Source of the DNA: Plasmopara viticola
Taxonomy: Eukaryota > Oomycota > Peronosporomycetes > Peronosporales > Peronosporaceae
Reading direction: 5' to 3'
Assembly (NCBI GenBank): GCA_001695595.3
Contig: MBPM02000106.1
Span: 124,001-188,000, forward strand
Length of the DNA: 64,000 nucleotides
Below the pieces are notes generated by a model. That model searched no databases, was not told where the DNA came from, and was given only the letters and a program-made list of their open reading frames with translations. Shown here piece by piece: positions 49,101 to 63,916 of this stretch; position 1 is the first letter of the stretch; every line of letters starts with the position of its first letter. The position numbers and the translations under genes are program-made.

Positions 49101-52100
49101 TATAGCGTCTCAGCCCTTCAAAACATGAATATGCACTTCGTTGAAACTCTAGTGCATCTGTGCATGTCAAGACCGATCGAAAGGACGTATCTGGTACCGT
49201 TTAGCGTCTCAGCGCTGTAAAGGAACGATTATACAGTTTGTTGTGCCTACATTTCGTCTGTTGTGGCCTCAATGCATCTGTGCATGTCTACACTGATATA
49301 AAAAGGACTTATCGGTGACCATAGAGCGTCTTAGCACTCCAAAAGAATGATATACACTTCGTTGCATCTCCATTGCGTCTGTGCATGTCTAGACCGATAA
49401 AAAGAACGTATATGTGACCATAAAGCCTCTCAGCGCTCAAAAGAATGATAATACACTTCGGTTTATCTCTATTGCGTCTGTTCATGACTAAACCGATAGA
49501 AAGGACGTATATGTGACCATAGAGCGTATCAGCGATCGAAAGAATGATAATACACTTCGATGTATCTCTATTGCGTCTGTTCATTACTAGACCGATGAAA
49601 CGAACGTAAGTGTGGCCGAACAGTGTCTCAGCGGTTTAAAAGAGCGATTATACATTTTGTTGTGTCGTTTTTACGTCTATGCTCGTCTATGCTCGTCTAA
49701 ACGGATCGAGCGTACGTATCTGTGACCGTACATCGTTTATAGCTCTAAAAGAATGGTAATCCACTTTGTTGTGGTTCTCTTGCGTGTGGAACGCTTAGAT
49801 AGATAGAAAGGACGTATCTGTGGCCATACAGCGTCTCAGCCCTCCCAAAGAATGAATACGCTTTGTTGAGACTCTATTTCATCTGTGCATGTCAAGACCA
49901 AATACAACAACAAGTCTGTGACCTCACGGCGTCTCAGCACTCCAATAGAATGATAATACACTTCGTTGTGTCTCCGTTGCGTCTGTGCATGTCTTCACCG
50001 ACCGATAAAAAATAACATGCTTCAAAGAATAATTGTTACTTACTGGTGCTCTATTGCGTCTGTGCATGTCGAAACCGATTTGAAAGGCGTATCGATGGCC
50101 CTCCAACGTCTATGTGCTTCAAAGGAATGATAATACACTTGGGCGCGGATCTGTTGCGTCTGTGCATGTCCAGACCTATCGAAAAGACGTGTCTGTGACC
50201 GTACATCGTTTCAGCGCTTCAAAGAAGGATTGAACACTTCGATGCGACTCTAGTAGGTCTGTGCATGCCTTGAAAAATGAACAGACGTATCTGTGGGTTA
50301 TAGCGTCTCAGCCCTTCAAAACATGAATATGCACTTCGTTGAAACTCTAGTGCATCTGTGCATGTCAAGACCGATCGAAAGGACGTATCTGGTACCGTTT
50401 AGCGTCTCAGCGCTGTAAAGGAACGATTATACAGTTTTTGTGCCTACATTTCGTCTGTTGTGGCCTCAATGCGTCTGTGCATGTCTACACTGATATAAAA
50501 AGGACTTATCAGTGACCATAGAGCGTCTTAGCACTCCAAAAGAATGATAATACACTTCGTTGCATCTCCATTGCGTCTTGTGCATGTCTAGCCGATAAAA
50601 AGAACGTATATGTGACCATAAAGCCTCTCAGCGCTCAAAAGAATGATAATACACTTCGGTTTATCTCTATTGCGTCTGTTCATGACTAAACCGATAGAAA
50701 GGACGTATATGTGACCATAGAGCTTATCAGCGATCGAAAGAATGATAATACACTTCGATGTATCTCTATTGTGTCTGTTCATTTCTAGACCGATGAATCG
50801 AACGTAAGTGTGGCCGAACAGTGTCTCAGCGGTTTAAAAGAACGATTATACACTTTGTCGTGTCGTTTTTACGTCTATGCTCGTCTATGCTCGTCTAAAC
50901 GGATCGAGCGTACGAATCTGTGACCGTACATCGTTTAGAGCTCTAAAAGAATGGTAATCCACTTCGTTGTGGTTGTCTTGCGTGTGGAACGCTTAGATAG
51001 AAGGACGTATCTGTGGCCATACAGCGTCTCAGCCCTTCCAAAGAATGAATACGCTTCGTTGTAAATCTATTTTATCTGTGCATGTCAAGACCAAAAACAA
51101 CAACAAGTCTGTGACCTCACGGCGTCTCAGCACTCCAATAGAATGATAATACACTTCGTTGTGTCTCCATTGCGTCTGTGCATGTCTTGACTGATAAAAA
51201 GAAAGTATCTGTGGTTGCACACCTTCTAACCGCTTCAAAGAATAATTGTTCACTTACTGGTGCTCTATTGCGTCTGTGCATGTCGAAACCGATTTGAAAG
51301 GCGTATCGATGGCCCTCCAACGTCTATGTGCTTCAAAGAATGATAATACACTTGGGCGCGGATCTGTTGCGTCTGTGCATGTCCAGACCAATCGAAAAGA
51401 CGTGTCTGTGACCGTACATCGTTTCAGCGCTTCAAAGAAGGATTGAGCACTTCGATGCGACTCTATCAGGTCTGTGCATGCCTTGAAAAATAGAACAGAC
51501 GTATCTGTGGGTTTATGGCGTCTCAACCCTTCAAAACATGAATATGCACTTCGTTGTAACTCTAGTGCATCTGTGCATGTCAAGACCGATCGAAAGGACG
51601 TATCTGGTACCGTTTAGCGTCTCAGCGCTGTAAAGGAACGATTATACAGTTTGTTGTGCCTACATTTCGTCTGTTGTGGCCTCAATGCATCTGTGCATGT
51701 CTACACTGATATAAAAAGGACTTATCGGTGACCATAGAGCGTCTTAGCACTCCAAAAGAATGATAATACACTTCGTTGCACCTCCATTGCGTCTGTGCAT
51801 GTCTAGACCGATAAAAAGAACGTATATGTGACCATAAAGCCTCTCAGCGCTCAAAAGAATGATAATACACTTCGGTTTATCTCTATTGCGTCTGTTCATG
51901 ACTAAACCGATAGAAAGGACGTATATGTGACCATAGAGCGTATCAGCGATCGAAAGAATGATAATACACTTCGATGTATCTCTATTGCGTCTGTTCATTA
52001 CTAGACCGATGAAACGAACGTAAGTGTGGCCGAACAGTGTCTCAGCGGTTTAAAAGAGCGATTATACATTTTGTTGTGTCGTTTTTACGTCTATGCTCGT

Positions 52101-55100
52101 CTATGCTCGTCTAAACGGATCGAGCGTACGTATCTGTGACCGTACATCGTTTAGAGCTCTAAAAGAATGGTAATCCACTTTGTTGTGGTTCTCTTGCGTG
52201 TGGAACGCTTAGATAGATAGAATGGACGTATCTGTGGCCATACAGCGTCTTAGCCCTCCCAAAGAATGAATACGCTTCGTTGTAACTCTATTTCATCTGT
52301 GCATGTCAAGACCAAAAACAAGAACAAGTCTGTGACCTCACGGCGTCTCAGCACTCCAATAGAATGATAATACACTTCGTTGTGTCTCCATTGCGTCTGT
52401 GCATGTCTTGACCGATAAAAAGAAAGTATCTGTGGTTGCACACCATCCAACCGCTTCAAAGAATAATTGTTCACTTACTGGTGCTCTATTGCGTCTGTGC
52501 ATGTCGAAACCGATTTGAAAGGCGTATCGGTGGCCCTCCAACGTCTCAGTGCTTCAAAAGAATGATAATACACTTGGGCGCGGCTCTGTTGCGTCTGTGC
52601 ATGTCCAGACCTATCGAAAAGACGTGTCTGTGACCGTACATCGTTTCAGCGCTTCAAAGAAGGATTAAACACTTCGATTCGACTCTATTAGGTCTGTGCA
52701 TGCCTTGAAAAATAGAACAGACGTATCTGTGGGTTTATAGCGTCTCAGCCCTTCAAAACATGAATATGCACTTCGTTTAACTCTAGTGCATCTGTGCATG
52801 TCAAGACCGATCGAAAGGACGTATCTGGTACCGTTTAGCGTCTCAGCGCTGTAAAGGAACGATTATACAGTTTGTTGTGCCTACATTTCGTCTGTTGTGG
52901 CCTCAATGCATCTGTGCATGTCTACACTGATATAAAAAGGACTTATCGGTGACCATAGAGCGTCTTAGCACTCCAAAAGAATGATAATACACTTCGTTGC
53001 ACCTCCATTGCGTCTGTGCATGTCTAGACCGATAAAAAGAACGTATATGTGACCATAAAGCCTCTCAGCGCTCAAAAGAATGATAATACACTTCGGTTTA
53101 TCTCTATTGCGTCTGTTCATGACTAAACCGATAGAAAGGACGTATATGTGACCATAGAGCGTATCAGCGATCGAAAGAATGATAATACACTTCGATGTAT
53201 CTCTATTGTGTCTGTTCATTACTAGACCGATGGAACGAACGTAAGTGTGGCCGAACAGCGTCTCAGAGGTTTAAAAGAACGATTATACACTTTGTTGTGT
53301 CATTTTTACGTCTATGCTCGTCTAAAACGGATCGAGCGTACGTATCTGTGACCGTACATCGTTTGAGCTCTAAAAAAATGGTAATACACTTCGTTGTGGT
53401 TCTCTTGCGTGTGGAACGCTTAGATAGATAGAAAGACGTATCTGTGGCCATACAGCGTCTCAGCCCTCCCAAAGAATGAATACGCTTCGTTGTAACTCTA
53501 TTTCATCTGTGCATGTCAAGACCAAAAACAACAACAAGTCTGTGACCTCACGGCGTCTCAGCACTCCAAAAGAATGATAATACACTTCGTTGTGTCTCCA
53601 TTGCGTCTGTGCATGTCTTCACCGATAAAAGGAAAGTATCTGTGGTTGCACACCATCCAACCGCTTCAAAGAATAATTGTTCACTTACTGGTGCTCTATT
53701 GCGTCTGTGCATGTCGAAACCGATTTGAAAGGCGTATCGGTGGCCCTCCAACGTCTAGTGCTTCAAAGAATGATAATACACTTGGGCGCGGATCTGTTGC
53801 GTCTGTGCATGTCCAGACCAATCGAAAAGACGTGTCTGTGACCGTACATCGTTTCAGCGCTTCAAAGAAGGATTGAACACTTCGATGCGACTCTATTAGG
53901 TCTGTGCATGCCTTGAAAAATAGAACAGACGTATCTGTGGGTTTATAGCGTCTCAGCCCTTCAAAACATGATTATGCACTTCGTTGTAACTCTAGTGCAT
54001 CTGTGCATGTCAAGACCGATCGAAAGGACGTATCTGGTACCGTTTAGCGTCTCAGCGCTGTAAAGGAACGATTATACAGTTTGTTGTGCCTACATTTCGT
54101 CTGTTGTGGCCTCAATGCATCTGTGCATGTCTACACTGATATAAAAAGGACTTATCGGTGACCATAGAGCGTCTTAGCACTCCAAAAGAATGATAATACA
54201 CTTCGTTGTATCTCCATTGCGTCTGTGCATGTCTAGACCGATAAAAAGAACGTATATGTGACCATAAAGCTTCTCAACGCTCAAAAGAATGATAATACAC
54301 TTCGGTTTATCTCTATTGCGTCTATTCATGACTAAACCGATAGAAAGGACGTATATGTGACCATAGAGCGTATCAGCGATCGAAAGAATGATAATACACT
54401 TCGATGTATCTCTATTGCGTCTGTTCATTACTAGACCGATGAAATATACGTAAGTGTGGCCGAACAGTGTCTCAGCGGTTTAAAAGAACGATTATACATT
54501 TTGTTGTGTCGTTTTTACGTCTATGCTCGTCTATTCTCGTCTAAACGGATCGAGCGTACGTATCTGTGACCGTACATCGTTTAGAGCTCTAAAAGAATGG
54601 TAATCCACTTCGTTGTGGTTCTCTTGCGTGTGGAACGCTTAGATAGATAGAAATGACGTATCTGTGGCCATACAGCGTCTCAGCCCTCCCAAAGAATGAA
54701 TACGCTTCGTTGTAACTCTATTTCATCTGTGCATGTCAAGACCAAAAACAACAGCAAGTCTGTGCCCTCACGGCGTCTCAGCACTCCAATAGAATGATAG
54801 TACACTTCGTTGTGTCTCCATTGCGTCTGTGCATGTCTTGACCGATAGAAAGAAAGTATCTGTGGTTGCACATCTTCAAACCGCTTCAAAGAATAATTGT
54901 TCACTTACTGGTGCTCTATTGCGTCTGTGCATGTCGAAACCGATTTGAAAGGCGTATCGGTGGCCCTCCAACGTCTCAGTGCTTCAAAAGAATGATAATA
55001 CACTTGGGCGCGGCTCTGTTTCGTCTGTGCATGTCCAGACCAATCGAAAAGATGTGTCTGGACCGTACATCCTTTCAGCGCTCCAAGAAGGATTGAACAC

Positions 55101-58100
55101 TTCGATGCGACTCTATCAGGTCTGGCATGCCTTGAAAAATGAACAGACGTATCTGTGGGCTTATAGCGTCTCAGCCCTTCAAAACATGAATATGCACTTC
55201 GTTGTAACTCTAGTGCATCTGTGCATGCCAAGACCAATCGAAAGGACGTATCTGGTACCGCTTAGCGTCTCAGCGCTGTAAAGGAACGATTATACAGTTT
55301 GTTGTGCCTACATTTCGTCTGTTGTGGCCTCAATGCGTCTGTGCATGTCTACACTGATATAAAAAGGACTTATCGGTGACCATAGAGCGTCTTAGCACTC
55401 CAAAAGAATGATAATACACTTCGTTGTATCTCCATTGCGTCTGTGCATGTCTAGACCGATAAAAAGAACGTATATGTGACCATAAAGCCTCTCAGCGCTT
55501 AAAAGAATGATAATACACTTCGGTTTATCTCTATTGCGTCTGTTCATGACTAAACCGGTAGAAAGGACGGATATGTGACCATAGAGCGTATCAGCGATCG
55601 AAAGAATGATAATACACTTCGATGTATCTCTATTGCGTCTGTTCATTTCTAGACCGATGGAACGAACGTAAGTGTAGCCGAACAGCGTCTCAGCGTTTTA
55701 AAAGAACGATTATACATTTTGTTGTGTCATTTTTACGTCTATGCTCGTCTATGCTCGTCTAAACGGATCGAGCGTACGTATCTGTGACCGTACATCGTTT
55801 AGAGCTCTAAAAAAATGGTAATACACTTCGTAGTGGTTCTCTTGCGTGTGGAACGCTTAGATAGAAAGAAAGGACGTATCTGTGGCCATACAGCGTCTCA
55901 GCCCACCCAAAGAATGATTACGCTTCGTTGAAACTCTATTTCATCTGTGCATGTCAAGACCAAAAACAACAACAAGTCCGTGACCTCACGGCGTCTCAGC
56001 ACTCCAATAGAATGATAATACACTTCGTTGTGTCTCCATTGCGTCTGTGCATGTCTTGACCGATAAAAAGAAAGTATCTGTGGTTGGACACCATCTAACC
56101 GCTTTAAAGAATAATTGTACACTTACTGGTGCTCTATTGCGTCTGTGCATGTCGAAACCGATTTGAAAGGCGTATCGGTGGCCCTCCAACGACTCAGTGC
56201 TTCAAAAGAATGATAATACACGTGAGCGCGGCTTTGTTGCGTCTGTGCATGTCCAGACCAATCGAAAAGACGTGTTTGTGACCGTGCATCGTTTCAGCGC
56301 TTCAAAGAAGGATTGAACACTTCAATGCGACTCTATCAGGTCTGTGCATGCCTTGAAAAAATAGAACAGACGTATCTGTGGGTTTATAGCGTCTCAGCCC
56401 TTCAAAACATGATTATGCACTTCGTTGAAACTCTAGTGCATCTGTGCATGTCAAGACCGATCGAAAGGACGTATCTGGTACCGTTTAGCGTCTCAGCGCT
56501 GTAAAGGAACGATTATACAGTTTGTTGTGCCTACATTTCGTCTGTTGTGGCCTCAATGCATCTGTGCATGTCTACACTGATGTAAAAGGACTTATCGGTG
56601 ACCATAGAGCGTCTTAGCACTCCAAAAGAATGATAATACACTTCGTTGTATCTCCATTGCGTCTGTGCATGTCTAGACCGATAAAAAGAACGTATATGTG
56701 ACCATAAAGCCTCTCAGCGCTCAAAAGAATGATAATACACTTCGGTTTATCTCTATTGCGTCTGTTCATGACTAAACCGATCGAAAGGACGTATATGTGA
56801 CCATAGAGCGTATCAGCGAGCGAAAGAATGATAATACACTTCGATGTATCTCTATTGCGTCTGTTCATTAGTAGACCGATGGAACGAACGCAAGTGTGGC
56901 CGAACAGCGTCTCAGCGGTTTTAAAGAACGATTATACACTTTGTTGTGTCGTTTTTACGTCTATGCTCGTCTGTGTACGTATCTGTGACCGTACATCGTT
57001 TGGAGCTCTAAAAGAATGGTAATACACTTCGTTGTGGTTCTCTTGCGTGTGGAACGCTTAGATAGATAGAAAGGACGTATCTGTGGCCATACAGCGTCTC
57101 AGCCCTCCCAAAGAATGAATACGCTTCGTTGTACCTCTGTTTCATCTGTGCATGTCAAGACCAAAAACAACAACGAGTCTGTGACCTCACGGCGTCTCAG
57201 GACTCCAATAGAATGATAATACACTTCGTTGTGTCTCCATTGCGTCTGTGCATGTCTTGACCGATAAAAAGAAAGTATCTGTGGTTGCACACCATCCAAC
57301 CGCTTCAAAGAATAATTGTTCACTTACTGGTGCTCTATTGCGTCTGTGCATGTCGAAACCGATTTGAAAGGCGTATCGGTGGCCCTCCAACGTCTCAGTG
57401 CTTCAAAAGAATGATAATACACTCGGGCGCGTCTCTGTTGCGTCTGTGCATGTCCAGACCAGTCGAAAAGACGTGTCTGTGACCGTACATCGTTTCAGCG
57501 CTTCAAAGAAGGATTGAACACTTCGATGCGACTCTATTAGGTCTGTGCATGCCTTGAAAAATAGAACAGACGTATCTGTGAGTTTATAGCATCTCAGCCC
57601 TTCAAAACATGAATATGCACTTCGTTGTAACTCTAGTGCATCTGTGCATGTCAAGACCGATCGAAAGGACGTATCTGGTACCGTTTGGCGTCTCAGCGCT
57701 ATAAAGGAACGATTATACAGTTTGTTGTGCCTACATTTCGTCTGTTGTGGCCTCAATGCATCTGTGCATGTCTACACTGATATAAAAGGACTTATCGGTG
57801 ACCATAGAGCGTCTTAGCACTCCAAAAGAATGATAATACACTTCGTTGCATCTCCATTGCGTCTGTGCATGTCTAGACCGATAAAAAGAACGTATATGTG
57901 ACCATAAAGCCTCTTAGCGCTCAAAAGAATGATAATACACTTCGGTTTATCTCTATTGCGTCCGTTTTTGACTAAACCGATAGAAAGGACGTATATGTGA
58001 CAGAGCGTATCAGCGATCGGAAGAATGATAATACACTTCGATGTATCTCTATTGCATCTGTTTATTTCTAGACCGATGGAACGAACGTAAGTGTGGCCGA

Positions 58101-61100
58101 ACAGCGTCTCAGCGGTTTAAGAAAACAATTATACACTTTGTTGTGTCGTTTTTATGTCTATGCTCGTCTATGCTCGTCTAAACGGATCGAGCGTACGTAT
58201 CTGTGACCGTACATCGTTTAGAGCTCTAAAAAAATGGTAATCCACTTTGTTGTGGTTCTCTTGCGTGTGGAACGCTTAGATAGATAGAAAGGACGGATCT
58301 GTGGCCATACAGCGTCTCAGCCCTCCCAGAGAATGAATACGCTTCGTTGTAACTCTATTTCATCTGTGCATGTCAAGACCAAAAACAACAACAAGTCCGT
58401 GACCTCACGGCGTCTCAGCACTCCAATAAAATGATATTACACTTCGTTGTGTCTCCATTGTGTCTGCGCATGTTCTGACCGATAAAAAGAAAGTATCTGT
58501 GGTTGCACACCATCCAACCGCTCCAAAGAATAATTGTAGACTTACTGGTGCTCTATTGCGTCTGTTCATGTCGAAACCGAGTTGAAAGGCGTATCGGTGG
58601 CCCTCCAACGTCTCAGTGCTTCAAAAAATGATAATACCTGAGGGCGCGGCTCTGTTGCGTCTGTGCATGTCCAGACCAATCGAAAAGACGTTTCTGTGAT
58701 CGTACATCGTTTCAGCGCTTCAAAGAAGGATTGAACACTTCGATGCGACTCTATCAGGTTTGTGCATGCCTTGAAAAATGAACAGACGTATCTGTGGGTT
58801 TATAGCGTCTCAGCCCTCCAAAACATGGATATGCACTTCGTTGTAACTCTAGTGCATCTGTGCATGTCAAGACCGATCGAAAGGACGTATCTGGTACCGT
58901 TTAGCGTCTCAGCGCTGTAAAGGAACGATTATACAGTTTGTTGTGCCTACATTTCGTCTGTTGTGGCTTCAATGCGTCTGTGCATGTCTACACTGATATA
59001 AAAAGGACTTATCGGTGACCATAGAGCGTCCTAGAACTCCAAAAGAATGATATTACACTTCGTTGCATCTCCATTGCGTCTGTGCATGTCTAGACCGATA
59101 AAAAGAACGTATATGTGACCATAAAGCCTCTCAGCGCTCAAAAGAATGATAATACACTTCGGTTTATCTCTATTGCGTCTGTTCATGACTAAACCGATAG
59201 AAAGGACGTATATGTGACCATAGAGCGTATTAGCCATCGAAAGAATGATAATACACTTCGATGTATCTCTATTGCGTCTGTTCATTACTAGACCGATGAA
59301 ACGAACGTAAGTGTGGCCGAACAGTGTCTCAGCGGTTTAAAAGAGCGATTATACATTTTGTTGTGTCGTTTTTACGTCTATGCTCGTCTATGCTCGTCTA
59401 AACGGATCGAGCGTACGTATCTGTGACCGTACATCGTTTAAAGCTATAAAAGAATGGTAATCCACTTTGTTGTGGTTCTCTTGCGTGTGGAACGCTTAGA
59501 TAGATAGAAAGGACGTATCTGTGGCCATACAGCGTCTCAGCCCTCCCAAAGAATGAATACGCTTCGTTGTAACTCTATTTCATCTGTGCATGTCAACACC
59601 AAAATCAACAACAAGTCCGTGACCTCACGGCGTCTCAGCACTCCAATAGAATGATAATACACTTCGTTGTGTCTCCATTGCGTCTGTGCATGTCTTCACC
59701 GATAAAAAGAAAGCATCTGTGGTTGCACACCATCCAACCGCTTCAAAGAATAATTGTTCACTTACTGGTGCTCTATTGCCTCTGTGCATGTCGAAACCGA
59801 GTTGAAAGGCTTATCGTGGCCCTTCAACGTCTCAGTGCTTCAAAAGAATAATAATACACTAGGGCGCGTCTCTGTTGCGTCTGTGCATGTCCAGACCAAT
59901 CGAAAAGACGTGTCTGTGACCGTACATCGTTTCAGCGCTTCAAAGAAATATTAAACACTTCGATTCAACTCTATTAGGTCTGTGCATGCCTTGAAAAATA
60001 GAACAGACGTATCTGTGGGTTTATAGCATCTCAGCCCTTCAAAACATGAATATGCACTTCGTTGTAACTCTAGTGCATCTGTGCATGTCAAGACCGATCG
60101 AAAGGACGTATCTGGTACCGTTTAGCGTCTCAGCGCTGTAAAGGAACGATTATACAGTTTGTTGTGCCTACATTTCGTCTGTTGTGGCCTCAATGCGTCT
60201 GTGCATGTCTACACTGATATAAAAAGGACTTATCGGTGACCATAGAGCGTCTTAGCACTCCAAAAGAATGATAATACACTTCGTTGTATCTCCATTGCGT
60301 CTGTGCATGTCTAGACCGATAAAAAGAACGTATATGTGACCATAAAGCCTCTCAGCGCTCAAAAGAATGATAATACACTTCGGTTTATCTCTATTGCGTC
60401 TGTTCATGACTAAACCGATAGAAAGGACGTATATGTGACCATAGAGCGTATCAGCCATCGAAAGAATGATAATACACTTCGATGTATCTCTATTGCGTCT
60501 GTTCATTACTAGACCGATGGAACGAACGTAAGTTTGGCCGAACAGTGTCTCAGCGATTTAAAAAAGCGATTATACATTTTGTCGTGTCGTTTTTACGTCT
60601 ATGCTCGTCTATGCTCGTCTAAACGGATCGAGCGTACGTATCTGTGACCGTACATCGTTTAGAGCTCTAAAAGAATGGTAATCCACTTTGTTGTGGTTCT
60701 CTTGCGTGTGGAACGCTTAGATAGATAGAAAGAACGTATCTGTGGCCATACAGCGTCTCAGCCCTCCCAAAGAATGAATACGCTTCGTTGTAACTCTATT
60801 TCATCTGTGCATGTCAAGACCAAAAACAACAACAAGTCTGTGACCTCACGGCGTCTCAGCACTCCAATAGAATGATAATACACTTCGTTGTGTCTCCATT
60901 GCGTCTGTGCATGTCTTCACCGATAAAAAATAAGTATATGTGGTTGCACACCATCCAACCGCTTCAAAAAATAATTGTTCACTTACTGGTGCTCTATCGC
61001 CTCTGTGCATGTCGAAACCGAGTTGAAAGGCGTATCGGTGGCCCTTCAACGTCTCAGTGCTTCAAAAGAATAATAATACACTAGGGCGCGTCTCTGTTGC

Positions 61101-63916
61101 GTCTGTGCATGTCCAGACCAATCGAAAAGACGTGTCTGTGACCGTACATCGTTTCAGCGCTTCAAAGAAATATTGAACACTTCGATTCAACTCTATTAGG
61201 TCTGTGCATGCCTTGAAAAATAGAACAGACGTATCTGTGGGTTTATAGCATCTCAGCCCTTCAAAACATGAATATGCACTTCGTTGTAACTCTAGTGCAT
61301 CTGTGCATGTCAAGACCGATCGAAAGGACGTATCTGGTACCGTTTAGCGTCTCAGCGCTGTAAAGGAACGATTATACAGTTTGTTGTGCCTACATTTCGT
61401 CTGTTGTGGCCTCAATGCGTCTGTGCATGTCTACACTGATATAAAAAGGACTTATCGGTGACCATAGAGCGTCTTAGCACTCCAAAAGAATGATAATACA
61501 CTTCGTTGTATCTCCATTGCGTCTGTGCATGTCTAGACCGATAAAAAGAACGTATATGTGACCATAAAGCCTCTCAGCGCTCAAAAGAATGATAATACAC
61601 TTCGGTTTATCTCTATTGCGTCTGTTCATGACTAAACCGATAGAAAGGACGTATATGTGACCATAGAGCGTATTAGCCATCGAAAGAATGATAATACACT
61701 TCGATGTATCTCTATTGCGTCTGTTCATTACTAGACCGATGGAACGAACGTAAGTTTGGCCGAACAGTGTCTCAGCGATTTAAAAGAGCGATTATACATT
61801 TTGTTGTATCGTTTTTACGTCTATGCTCGTCTATGCTCGTCTAAACGGATCGAGCGTACGTATCTGTGACCGTACATCGTTTAGAGCTCTAAAAGAATGG
61901 TAATCCACTTTGTTGTGGTTCTCTTGCGTGTGGAACGCTTAGATAGATAGAAAGGACGTATCTGTGGCCATACAGCGTCTCAGCCCTCCCAAAGAATGAA
62001 TACGCTTCGTTGTAACTCTATTTCATCTGTGCATGTCAAGACCAAAAACAAGAACAAGTCTGTGACCTCACGGCGTCTCAGCACTCCAATAGAATGATAA
62101 TACACTTCGTTGTGTCTCCATTGCGTCTGTGCATGTCTTCACCGATAAAAAGAAAGTATATGTGGTTGCACACCATCCAACCGCTTCAAAAAATAATTGT
62201 TCACTTACTGGTGCTCTATCGCCTCTGTGCATGTCGAAACCGAGTTGAAAGGCGTATCGGTGGCCCTTCAACGTCTCAGTGCTTCAAAAGAATAATAATA
62301 CACTAGGGCGCGTCTCTGTTGCGTCTGTGCATGTCCAGACCAATCGAAAAGACGTGTCTGTGACCGTAGATCGTTTCAGCGCTTCAAAGAAATATTGAAC
62401 ACTTCGATTCAACTCTATTAGGTCTGTGCATGCCTTGAAAAATAGAACAGACGTATCTATGGGTTTATAGCATCTCAGCCCTTCAAAACATGAATATGCA
62501 CTTCGTTGTAACTCTAGTGCATCTGTGCATGTCAAGACCGATCGAAAGGACGTATCTGGTACCGTTTAGCGTCTCAGCGCTGTAAAGGAACGATTATACA
62601 GTTTGTTGTGCCTACATTTCGTCTGTTGTGGCCTCAATGCGTCTGTTCATGTCTACACTGATATAAAAAGGACTTATCGGTGACCATAGAGCGTCCTAGC
62701 ACTCCAAAAGAATGATAACACACTTCGTTGTATCTCCATTGCGTCTGTGCATGTCTAGACCGATAAAAAGAACGTATATGTGACCACAAAGCTTCTCAAC
62801 GCTCAAAAGAATGATAATACACTTCGGTTTATCTCTATTGCGTCTATTCATGACTAAACCGATAGAAAGGACGTATATGTGACCATAGAGCGTATTAGCC
62901 ATCGAAAGAATGATAATACACTTCGATGTATCTCTATTGCGTCTGTTCATTACTAGACCGATGAAATGAACGTAAGTGTGGCCGAACAGTGTCTCAGCGG
63001 TTTAAAAGAACGATTATACATTTTGTTGTGTCGTTTTTACGTCTATGCTCGTCTATGCTCGTCTAAACGGATCGAGCGTACGTATCTGTGACCGTACATC
63101 GTTTAGAGCTCTAAAAGAATGGTAATCCACTTCGTTGTGGTTCTCTTGCGTGTGGAACGCTTAGATAGATAGAAAGGACGTATCTGTGGCCATACAGCGT
63201 CTCAGCCCTCCCAAAGAATGAATACGCTTCGTTGTAACTCTATTTCATCTGTGCATGTCAAGACCAAAAACAACAGCAAGTCTGTGCCCTCACGGCGTCT
63301 CAGCACTCCAATAGAATGATAGTACACTTCGTTGTGTCTCCATTACGTCTGTGCATGTCTTGACCGATAAAAAGAAAGTATCTGTGGTTGCACACCATCT
63401 AACCGCTTCAAAGAATAATTGTTCACTTACTGGTGCTCGATTGCGTCTGTGCATGTCGAAACCGATATGAAAGGCGTATCGGTGGCCCTCCAACGTCTCA
63501 GTGCTTCAAAAGAATGATAATACACTTGGGCGCGGCTCTGTTTCGTCTGTGCATGTCCAGACCAATCGAAAAGATGTGTCTGGGACCGTACATCCTTTCA
63601 GCGCTTCAAGGAAGGATTGAACACTTCGATGCGACTCTATCAGGTCTGGGCATGCCTTGAAAAATGAACAGACGTATCTGTGGGTTTATAGCGTCTCAGC
63701 CCTTCAAAACATGAATATGCACTTCGTTGTACCTCTAGTGCATCTGTGCATGTCAAGACCGATCGAAAGGACGTATCTGGTACCGTTTAGTGTCTCAGCG
63801 CTGTAAAGGAACGATTATACAGTTTGTTGTGCCTACGTTTCGTCTGTTGTGGCCTCAATGCGTCTGTGCATGTCTACACTGATATAAAAAGGACTTATCG
63901 GTAACCATAGAGCGTC
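34110..63916 (+). repeat. HOR core, mainly 12-monomer units of ~1221 bp
   Basis: Unit starts are 34110, 35332 (a 595-bp 6-mer), 35927, 37149, 38369, 39587, 40808, 42028, 43247, 44460, ~45675, 46897, 48110, ~49331, ~50528, 51744, 52965, 54174, 55392, 56614, ~57814, 59031, 60252, 61474 and 62696. In a typical unit the monomer lengths counted by hand are 100, 99, 99, 109, 99, 98, 99, 99, 100, 98, 99 and 122 bp, total 1221. Monomer 4 carries an internal 10-bp duplication ('tatgctcgtctatgctcgtc'), reduced to one copy at ~53311 and deleted with its flank at ~56968. Monomer 12 is enlarged by an internal fusion. Confidence 0.95.

Noticed and set aside
20263..63660. Dozens of 60-130-aa open frames on both strands across the satellite
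   Set aside because: They repeat with the monomer period, overlap on both strands, share no start context and are explained by monomer lengths near multiples of three. Not annotated as genes.
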